From positions 1 through 6,007 of the forward strand of contig JAUNRD010000038.1 of NCBI GenBank assembly GCA_030535815.1: a DNA stretch of 6,007 nucleotides, in the 5' to 3' direction. Position numbers and translations under genes: made by a program. The DNA comes from Clostridia bacterium (lineage in GTDB: Bacteria; Bacillota; Clostridia; CAKSNL01; HGM11501). Each line of letters begins with the position of its first letter. Position 1 is the first letter of the stretch. A model generated the notes under the pieces. The model saw nothing but the letters and a program-made list of their open reading frames with translations. It was not told where the DNA came from and did no database searches. Shown in pieces: positions 1 through 5,341 of the stretch.

Positions 1-36
1 TATAAGTGCAAGTATTATCGCAGTTAATTTTTTCAA
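1..36 (-). CDS. Start of a further exported protein (5' fragment, cut by window edge)
   Basis: Only the first 12 codons are inside the window: TTG start at 36-34, read as MKKLTAIILALI. Two lysines followed by a hydrophobic run are the n- and early h-region of a Sec signal peptide, so the product is probably exported or a lipoprotein. The start is supported by AGGAGGGG at 43-50, six bases before the TTG, right after the TGA stop (53-51) of the 920-residue glycosidase-like gene. The layout repeats the previous junction: short gap, strong ribosome binding site, TTG start, MK-type signal peptide. It is therefore most likely the third gene of the same operon. The function cannot be told; a second glycan-active enzyme or a binding protein would fit the context. 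Confidence 0.72.
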   Translation of the reverse strand, partial: MKKLTAIILALI

Positions 37-42
37 ATTTAT

Positions 43-50
43 CCCCTCCT
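43..50 (-). promoter_or_regulatory. Ribosome binding site for the third operon gene
   Basis: AGGAGGGG on the minus strand, 6 nt before the TTG at 36-34 and directly after the TGA stop at 53-51. It makes the otherwise weak TTG codon a credible start and suggests translational coupling with the preceding gene. Confidence 0.75.
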
Positions 51-2813
51 TCAATTAAGATGAGCCGATACCGCGTTTACAATTTCATCAGAAAGTCCTG
101 CTTTGCTTACGGAATAAATTCCGTTTCCGTGGTTTTTAACCTTGTAGCCGTAAGCATCTTCTATGAATGTAAGCGGAATATAGATAAGTCCGTTTGCCGC
201 CACAATGGGCGCTTTTAATGTAATTGCCTTTCCCCCTACCTTTGCATCTAAAGAATCAAGTGTTGTATATGCAAAGCTGCTGTTAATAACCTCTGTAAGG
301 TCTTCATTCATTTCATAGTGACGGATTTTAATCATATTGTTTTTATAGTTATAAACGCTCTTTGTTCTGCCGTCACCCATAATGTTTATAAATGCGCTTT
401 CGGGAACATAAAGTGTTCCGTTTGCTTCAAAAGGAGTAACTCTTATATCCTTTTCATAAACCTTCATTTTTCCGCCGTCTGCAATCATGGTGGGTGCTCC
501 CGCCTTTATGATTGCGCCCTTGCCGATTTCTGCACGTTCTTCATCGGTAAGAGTTGTTTCGGGAATTTCAGTATAGTGATAGTTAAATCTTCCCATAGGA
601 GCGCTTGATCCCTTTGCATACCAGGATATAACATCAGCTTCAACTGAATCCGTCCACTTGAATTCAATATCAACCTTATCGGTTTCACCGATTTCGCTTC
701 TTGAAAGCGAAAGTGTAATGCGGTTATCCTTTATGCTGTATGTAACATCGCTTACCTTTTTTGTTTCTGTTCCGTTTCCGGTAAATGCGGAAAGCACACC
801 GATTCCGTCCATATTTACAACATAATCATAGCCTTCAAAGCCTGTTACATAATTTCTGTCTGAATTTATATATAAATACATAAAGTTGTTTCCCTGCTTC
901 ATTTCCTTGTCGGCTACCGCTGTAAAGTAAAGCTTTTCAGCATCAAAGGAAACCTTTGCAGTTTTTATGAAGTTATTTGTATTTGTACTTGCATCAACCA
1001 ATGTATTTGTATATGCAACGGGTGCGGTGTAGCCTTCTCGCTCATAGCTTCCCGTAGCGTTGATAAATTCAGGTCCAACGCCTTCCCACTGGGATGCATC
1101 TCCACTTATATCAATGGTCTTTGCACCGCTTGCCACTCTTACGGGGCGTACACCCTTATACTTTCTTATAAAGTCTGTCATAAGAAGATAATAGTCATCC
1201 TTAAGAAAGCCCTTTGAAGGCTCAAAATCACGGCTGTTTTCATCGTCAAAGGTGTCGATGAAGGCATTTTTCAAACCGGAATGGTCTGCATTTCTTACGG
1301 TTGTAAATTCGTTCCATCCGTTTAAGTATACGAATTCAGGTGCGGCATCAAGTGCCAGAGCCGCCTGCTCGCGGAAGAAATATGCCATTCTTGCGCCGTT
1401 TTCAGAATAATCTTCACCGAATACCTCGGAAAATCCCCTGCCCTTACAGTAGGGATCGGAAAAAGCTCCCGTTCTCGAAACTCCCCATACCGTAGATTCG
1501 TTGATGCCGCAGCCTACGGCTACAAACTCAGGTCTACCGGTCTCGGGGTCTTTGTTTCGGAGTATCTGCGGGAAGTTTTCAAGCCAAATCCATTCGTCTG
1601 TACCTTTGGAATCAATGTGATTTGCTGTTATCTGATTTCTGTGTCCCTGATAGCGGTATGTAAAGAAATCGGATACCTCACGGAAAATTTCGTCCTTTAC
1701 ATAGTCGTTTGACTCAACGAACGCCCTTCCGTATTTGGGAGTAGAGTTACTTGCAAGGAGAGGCTTTCCCTCCCAGAAGAACCATATATCTGAATAATCA
1801 TTTTCGATAAAGCAGTTAAAGTATAAAGATTCCATCTGTCTGTAGCTGTCCGAGCCGCTGCCTCCCATAGAGTTATATGCAGAAAGACGGGGAATATCTA
1901 CTCCCGCAGCCTTTGCATCACGGAAGGCTTCTGCCACAACATTCAGCCTCGGAATCATTGTATTATGTCCGTTGGTGTAGTCGAAGAATATTGCATCCAC
2001 ACCGGCTAATGCAAGCATTTCAGCATGACGGCGGTATACGAAATAGTCATAGCCGTCATAAAAGCCGAGTGCAGGCTCGCCCCAGTAAAACTTACCGTTC
2101 ATATCCCAGGCGTCGTGGTTGTAATCGGACCTTGATTCGGGATTTTTCTTTATAACCTCGGGGATTACATAGGCTGCCACCTTTGAGTCTACGTGGGGAA
2201 ACCAGTTCCAGTACATAATACCAACGTGTCTGCCGTCGGTTTTAACATCGCCCACCTCTTCATAGGATGCAACTGCACGTCCCATGGAGTCAACCGCCTT
2301 TAAGGTATCTGAATAATCATCGATTATGACATCATCGGATGCCTGCGCACCTAAAGTATCGTGATAGTACTTATCCTCGGAAAGCCATATTTCCTTTATG
2401 GTGATGTCATCGCCCACACCGTAAAGAGGCACGAAATAAAGGTCGTGATTTCCCGACTCCTGAGTAATGGAAGCCTTATAAATTCTGTCAACTCCCTCGG
2501 TTGTAAGAGGCAGATAGCCCAAAACTGCACCTTTTTTCGGGTCGTCCATTACTATCGCCAGTGTTTCAAAGTTTGTTGCGCCCTTATCATTTACAGTTGC
2601 TTTTACCCAAACGGATTTTTTATGGTCCATATTTACATTTGAAAATCCAAAATATCCTCCGTGGGCAGGCTCCTTTATGGCACCGCCTTCGATTTTAATG
2701 CTTTCAGATTTTGAAATTCCGGAAATTAAAAGCTCTGTATCTGCTGCCAGAGCAGGCATAGCAAGAGCAAAAAGCATTAAAGCGCAAAGAAAAATGCTTA
2801 ATAACCTTTTCAA
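51..2813 (-). CDS. Exported multidomain glycoside-hydrolase-like protein (CBM6-like, GH71/GH99-like barrel, CBM9-like, copper amine oxidase N-like)
   Basis: A 920-residue secreted protein, probably acting on a glycan outside the cell. The start is the TTG at 2813-2811, because AAAGGAGG sits 7 nt upstream and translation from there gives a textbook signal peptide (MKRLL, hydrophobic core, ALA cleavage near residue 23). A longer reading from a TTG at 2849 would overlap the upstream gene and translate the ribosome binding site. Residues about 27-149 resemble a CBM6-type beta-sandwich (VLGYLPLTTEG, then GNHDLYFVPLYG). Residues about 190-557 form a probable (beta/alpha)8 barrel of GH71/GH99/WbsX-like type: GIMYWNWFPH, FYWGEPALGFYDGYD, RRHAEMLALAGVDAIFFDYTNG and EFVYLNGWNEF. 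Asp278 and Glu502 are catalytic candidates. Residues about 561-748 look CBM9/DOMON-like (ISGDASQW, LYFTAVADKEM). About 769-906 resemble one or two copper-amine-oxidase-N-like modules (NGTLYVPESAF, NGLIYIPLTFI). No LPXTG motif, SLH domain or lipobox is seen. Exported glycosidase is a firm idea; exact family and substrate are not established. Confidence 0.82.
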   Translation of the reverse strand: MKRLLSIFLCALMLFALAMPALAADTELLISGISKSESIKIEGGAIKEPAHGGYFGFSNVNMDHKKSVWVKATVNDKGATNFETLAIVMDDPKKGAVLGYLPLTTEGVDRIYKASITQESGNHDLYFVPLYGVGDDITIKEIWLSEDKYYHDTLGAQASDDVIIDDYSDTLKAVDSMGRAVASYEEVGDVKTDGRHVGIMYWNWFPHVDSKVAAYVIPEVIKKNPESRSDYNHDAWDMNGKFYWGEPALGFYDGYDYFVYRRHAEMLALAGVDAIFFDYTNGHNTMIPRLNVVAEAFRDAKAAGVDIPRLSAYNSMGGSGSDSYRQMESLYFNCFIENDYSDIWFFWEGKPLLASNSTPKYGRAFVESNDYVKDEIFREVSDFFTYRYQGHRNQITANHIDSKGTDEWIWLENFPQILRNKDPETGRPEFVAVGCGINESTVWGVSRTGAFSDPYCKGRGFSEVFGEDYSENGARMAYFFREQAALALDAAPEFVYLNGWNEFTTVRNADHSGLKNAFIDTFDDENSRDFEPSKGFLKDDYYLLMTDFIRKYKGVRPVRVASGAKTIDISGDASQWEGVGPEFINATGSYEREGYTAPVAYTNTLVDASTNTNNFIKTAKVSFDAEKLYFTAVADKEMKQGNNFMYLYINSDRNYVTGFEGYDYVVNMDGIGVLSAFTGNGTETKKVSDVTYSIKDNRITLSLSRSEIGETDKVDIEFKWTDSVEADVISWYAKGSSAPMGRFNYHYTEIPETTLTDEERAEIGKGAIIKAGAPTMIADGGKMKVYEKDIRVTPFEANGTLYVPESAFINIMGDGRTKSVYNYKNNMIKIRHYEMNEDLTEVINSSFAYTTLDSLDAKVGGKAITLKAPIVAANGLIYIPLTFIEDAYGYKVKNHGNGIYSVSKAGLSDEIVNAVSAHLN
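2741..2813 (-). other. Sec signal peptide coding segment of the 920-residue exported protein
   Basis: Residues 1-23 from the TTG start have a Lys-Arg n-region, a hydrophobic core rich in Leu, Ala and Phe, and an AxA cleavage site (PALA before ADTE). Cys10 is in the core without a lipobox context, so signal peptidase I cleavage is expected rather than lipidation. The end coordinate is approximate. Confidence 0.85.
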
Positions 2814-2820
2814 TTTTATT

Positions 2821-2828
2821 CCTCCTTT
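2821..2828 (-). promoter_or_regulatory. Ribosome binding site that fixes the TTG start at 2813
   Basis: AAAGGAGG on the minus strand, 7 nt before the TTG at 2813-2811. Its first two bases lie inside the TAA stop (2829-2827) of the 509-residue gene, so ribosomes finishing that gene end on top of the site. This argues for coupled translation and against the longer reading from 2849. Confidence 0.88.
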
Positions 2829-4356
2829 ATATTTCTGTTTCAAGTTCAATCAGAAGACAATTACCCTCCGATGAAAATTCGTTTTCGTTTATGACCTTAC
2901 CGATTTTTGTCTTTACCCTGTATTTTTCTCCACCGTACTCAAAGGTAACTTCCTTCTCTGCGAGAGATAAAACCGAGGGCTTATGGTTTCCGTCAATTCC
3001 GATTACGTTTTTAAGTGCAAAGGGCTTATCAGCCTCTATCTTAAAAGAATTTTCTTTAAGCTCAAAAGAAAGACTTCCGTAGCTTACCTTTGCACATCCG
3101 TCACCAAGGTCGGAAAAGCTCATATCGGAAAAGGATTCAATTCCTTCTATATATCCGCCTGCCAGAATTCCGTTTCCGCTGTAGCGGTTTCCGTCAATAA
3201 AGGGAAGTGCCTCATAGCAGGCCTTTTCCGTGGTGCAAACCTCATCCATAAAGGGATCATTAAGCTTATCCGAGAAAATATGTATGTCCCTTATTCTGAA
3301 TTTCCCGTGATCCAGATAAAGATTTATCCGGTAGTTTTTGCTTGAATACCAGACGGAGCTTTTATCCTCATCGTCATAGGCGCTGTGTGCCGTTATGGCA
3401 GAGGCGGGAGTTATTTTATAGGTTTTCTTAAACCATTCTCCGCTTTCGCCCAATGTTTCAACGGAGATTTTCCCTTCCTTCTGAAGTTTTTCAAATTGCT
3501 CAAACTGATATGTAAGCCCCTTTCCCATTCTTGCCCAGCCGAAGCTGTTTTCCTGACCTGCCTGAGCATAGCCGAAGGAAAGGCAGTCACCGTTGAAGTT
3601 TTCCTTTAAGTACCAGTCAATCCATGAAAAGTCATTTCCGCCCGCCTCCGTTGCCGCCGGCTCCAGCGTAATAACGCCCTGAACGCTGTTTTCATTTTTC
3701 TCAACGCTCATACCGTGGTCGAACTGATATACCGGGTCTGAGCCAAGCATTCTGAAAAGGGGAACATCAATCTGATTTTCGCTTTTTCCCGCGGGGAGAA
3801 AAACATTGTTTTTTGAGGGGTAATATCCCTGTCCGTAATAGCCGCCCCAAAGGGTATAGCCGTCCGTTCCGTACTGCTCCTTGCAGTTGCATATTGCAGA
3901 TAGTCCGTATTTTTCGTTTGCATATTTTATTGTATGGGTGTCGTAAAGCCAGGAGCCTAAAACCTTGGGATAATAGCCGAAAATTTCTTTAAAATCCGAA
4001 AAAAGCACGTCGATAAGTTTTTCCCGCTCGTCCTTTGTATAACCCACTGAAAAGCCCACATTCGTCGCCCAGTCCCAGGAGTATCTTCCCCGCCAGGTAA
4101 GCCCTGCCTTTTTAACCTGCGGCTCCACAATTTCAAGCCACACACCTATTTCAAACTGCGACGGATCAAGCTCCTTTAACATATCCTGATATACCTTATC
4201 AGTAAGGGCATCATACTGAAGCAGAAATGTTCCCTTCAGATTATGCTTTTTCATAAGCTCAATCTGCATTTTAACAGGCGTAATCAAATCCATAGGAAGT
4301 CTCGGTTCTGTATCACGTATAAAATTAACGATATTAATTATCTGCTTTTTTTCCAC
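2827..4356 (-). CDS. Cytoplasmic NodB/polysaccharide-deacetylase-like barrel protein of unknown activity
   Basis: A 509-residue protein with no signal peptide or membrane segment, so probably cytoplasmic. It starts with GTG at 4356-4354; GAGGTGA lies 6 nt upstream and an in-frame TGA at 4365-4363 rules out any longer reading. The N-terminal 300 residues or so suggest a (beta/alpha) barrel of the NodB/polysaccharide-deacetylase or GH57/GH38-like kind: a first strand with NFIRDTEPR, the turn PVKMQIELMKKHNLKGTFLLQYDAL (residues 27-51), FEIGVWLEIVEP (68-79) where NodB enzymes carry their His-x3-His metal ligands, and GYYPKVLGSWLYDTHTIKYANEKYGL (127-152), matching the region where deacetylases test the bound sugar. 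The metal histidines are not at the expected place, so deacetylase activity should not be assumed. From about residue 330 the chain is beta-rich (LYLDHGKFRIRDIHIF, then FELKENSFKIEADK), like the sandwich domain of many retaining glycosidases. It is the first gene of the operon and 13 nt from the exported glycosidase-like gene. A specific family name is not recognised with certainty. Confidence 0.72.
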   Translation of the reverse strand: MEKKQIINIVNFIRDTEPRLPMDLITPVKMQIELMKKHNLKGTFLLQYDALTDKVYQDMLKELDPSQFEIGVWLEIVEPQVKKAGLTWRGRYSWDWATNVGFSVGYTKDEREKLIDVLFSDFKEIFGYYPKVLGSWLYDTHTIKYANEKYGLSAICNCKEQYGTDGYTLWGGYYGQGYYPSKNNVFLPAGKSENQIDVPLFRMLGSDPVYQFDHGMSVEKNENSVQGVITLEPAATEAGGNDFSWIDWYLKENFNGDCLSFGYAQAGQENSFGWARMGKGLTYQFEQFEKLQKEGKISVETLGESGEWFKKTYKITPASAITAHSAYDDEDKSSVWYSSKNYRINLYLDHGKFRIRDIHIFSDKLNDPFMDEVCTTEKACYEALPFIDGNRYSGNGILAGGYIEGIESFSDMSFSDLGDGCAKVSYGSLSFELKENSFKIEADKPFALKNVIGIDGNHKPSVLSLAEKEVTFEYGGEKYRVKTKIGKVINENEFSSEGNCLLIELETEI

Positions 4357-4362
4357 GTCGCA

Positions 4363-4369
4363 TCACCTC
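4363..4369 (-). promoter_or_regulatory. Ribosome binding site that fixes the GTG start at 4356
   Basis: GAGGTGA on the minus strand, 6 nt before the GTG at 4356-4354. The reading frame is closed by TGA at 4365-4363, inside this site, so the GTG is the earliest possible start. Confidence 0.85.
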
Positions 4370-4376
4370 TTATTTT

Positions 4377-4405
4377 AGTATACCTTTTATAAAAAACTCT
4401 GTCAA
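4377..4405 (-). promoter_or_regulatory. Sigma-A-type promoter P2 (operon proximal)
   Basis: The -35 TTGACA is at 4405-4400 and the -10 TATACT at 4382-4377, separated by 17 bp. The -35 is exact and the -10 matches five of six positions. The transcription start would be near 4370-4371, giving a leader of only about 14 nt in which the ribosome binding site lies at the very 5' end. It drives the 509-residue gene and what follows. Confidence 0.85.
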
Positions 4406-4418
4406 TATGAAAATATTG
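4403..4418. promoter_or_regulatory. Perfect inverted repeat overlapping the P2 -35 (candidate operator)
   Basis: CAATAT, four-base centre GAAA, ATATTG: two exact 6-bp arms. It overlaps three bases of the P2 -35 and touches the first TTGCGATT repeat. A dyad here is where a repressor would block polymerase. It does not match the CcpA cre pattern. A-T rich palindromes can arise by chance, so function is inferred. Confidence 0.4.
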
Positions 4419-4442
4419 CGATTGTTGGACAAAGTTGCGATT
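4416..4442. repeat. Direct repeat TTGCGATT x2 upstream of P2 (candidate activator site)
   Basis: Exact 8-bp copies at 4416-4423 and 4435-4442, 19 bp apart, starting 10 bp upstream of the P2 -35. A small dyad (TTGT, three bases, ACAA at 4422-4432) lies between and across them. Tandem direct repeats about two helical turns apart in this position are typical of AraC-family or similar activators. No regulator gene is in the window, so this is inference. Confidence 0.4.
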
Positions 4443-4476
4443 TATCAACGTAAGAAATACCTTACCCCTTACCTTA

Positions 4477-4505
4477 AGTATAGCATACAATCATAGGTTT
4501 TTAAA
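4477..4505 (-). promoter_or_regulatory. Extended -10 promoter P1 (operon distal)
   Basis: The -10 TATACT at 4482-4477 is preceded by TGC (4485-4483), forming an extended -10. The -35 TTTAAA at 4505-4500 matches four of six consensus positions with a 17-bp spacer. Transcription would start near 4470 and give a leader of about 115 nt that runs through the P2 control elements. Confidence 0.6.
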
Positions 4506-4514
4506 TGGAAAAAA

Positions 4515-4542
4515 CGATACTTGTCCTGTAGTTTCCGATACT
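4515..4542. repeat. Direct repeat CGATACT x2 upstream of P1 (candidate regulatory site)
   Basis: Exact 7-bp copies at 4515-4521 and 4536-4542, 21 bp apart (two helical turns), beginning 9 bp upstream of the P1 -35. The copies share a CGAT core with the repeats upstream of P2. Chance is possible for a 7-mer; the spacing and position make it worth noting. Confidence 0.35.
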
Positions 4543-4545
4543 GTT

Positions 4546-4577
4546 AAAAAGAGCACTGAAAAAATTTCCAGTGCTCT
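4546..4577 (-). terminator. Rho-independent terminator of the metG-tatD operon
   Basis: On the minus strand AGAGCACTG (4577-4569) pairs with CAGTGCTCT (4558-4550) in a perfect 9-bp stem with a 10-nt loop, followed by a run of T (4550-4546). It begins 5 nt after the tatD stop. There is no T run on the plus-strand side, so it works leftward and separates the housekeeping genes from the carbohydrate operon. Confidence 0.92.
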
Positions 4578-4582
4578 CTAAA

Positions 4583-5341
4583 TTAAATACCAAAAAGTTT
4601 TTTTGCGTTTTCCTCGGTTATCTTAAGAACCTCTTCTGTTGTAAGATTCATAAGCTCACCCACCCGCTCTGCCACATGGATAATGTACGGAGAGTAATTC
4701 CGCTTTCCTCTTAAGGGTACGGGCGCAAGATACGGCGCATCGGTTTCAAGCAGAATTCTGTCCTTTGGAATCAGCGGGCACATTTCAACGGTTTTCACAT
4801 TGTTTTTAAATGTAAGTGTACCGCCAACTCCGATATAAAGTCCGAGATTTAATATAAGAGGAAGGGTTTCCTTGTTTCCCGAAAAGCAATGCATAACGCC
4901 CTTATCCGGTTTTTCCGCCTTTAAGATTTCATAGCAGTCGGAAAAAGCTTCACGCTCGTGAACAATCACGGGCTTTCCCACTTCGTTTGCAAGGCGGATC
5001 TGCTTTATAAAAAGCTCTTTCTGCTCTTCCTTAAACTCCTTGCCGTAGTGATAGTCAAGCCCCACTTCTCCGATGGCAACGCATTTTTTATGGTGCGAAA
5101 GCTCCTTTATTATATCAAGGTCGCCTTCTTTATAATCCTCAATACATCCGGGATGAAAACCTACGGCACCATACACAAAGTCGTACTTATCGGAAAAATC
5201 CAGGCTCATTTTTGATGAAGGAATGTCGCATCCGCAGTTTACTATGCCGGAAACTCCGGTTTCAGGCATAGTATCAAGAATAGCAAATCTGTCCTCATCA
5301 AACTGATGGGAATCATAATGGGCATGAGAGTCGAAAATCAT
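4583..5341 (-). CDS. tatD: TatD-family metal-dependent DNase
   Basis: A 252-residue protein, close to the usual length of this family. TatD/YcfH enzymes are cytoplasmic metal-dependent (beta/alpha)8 nucleases of the amidohydrolase superfamily, linked to DNA trimming and repair. The metal ligands are all visible: His6 and His8 in FDSHAHYD, Glu92 in AIGEVGLDYH, His128 in PVIVHER, His151 in GVMHCFSG and Asp201 in LLETDAPYL. VGFHPG (60-64) and RGKRNYSPYI (211-220) are also typical. The ATG start shares its A with the metG stop (TGATG), and GGAGG at 5349-5353 sits 7 nt upstream, so translation is probably coupled to metG. The metG-tatD pairing is common in Bacillota; in Bacillus subtilis the equivalent gene is yabD. 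A terminator follows directly, so rnmV and ksgA, which often come next, are absent here. Confidence 0.95.
   Translation of the reverse strand: MIFDSHAHYDSHQFDEDRFAILDTMPETGVSGIVNCGCDIPSSKMSLDFSDKYDFVYGAVGFHPGCIEDYKEGDLDIIKELSHHKKCVAIGEVGLDYHYGKEFKEEQKELFIKQIRLANEVGKPVIVHEREAFSDCYEILKAEKPDKGVMHCFSGNKETLPLILNLGLYIGVGGTLTFKNNVKTVEMCPLIPKDRILLETDAPYLAPVPLRGKRNYSPYIIHVAERVGELMNLTTEEVLKITEENAKKLFGI

Noticed and set aside
2814..2849. A longer form of the exported protein beginning at the TTG at 2849 (12 extra residues).
   Set aside because: It would translate the AAAGGAGG site and put a charged stretch before the signal peptide; the TTG at 2813 has ideal spacing and yields a standard signal peptide.
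2983..3345. Plus-strand open frame of 120 codons, and several similar plus-strand frames of 60-96 codons across 1-5512.
   Set aside because: All lie opposite well-supported minus-strand genes, lack convincing ribosome binding sites and show no recognisable domain; they are shadow frames.
4347..4353. Run of seven A at the start of the 509-residue gene as a programmed slippage site.
   Set aside because: The frame is continuous through it and a single A run near a start codon is common; nothing downstream suggests a regulated shift.
4334..4363. Nine-codon reading frame from an ATG at 4363 (MRRGKKADN) overlapping the GTG start of the 509-residue gene.
   Set aside because: The ATG lies inside the ribosome binding site and has no site of its own at usable distance; the GTG frame is long and well placed.
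4357..4545. A riboswitch or T-box leader upstream of the 509-residue gene.
   Set aside because: No T-box sequence, no terminator/antiterminator pair and no conserved riboswitch core was seen; the repeats fit DNA-binding sites better.
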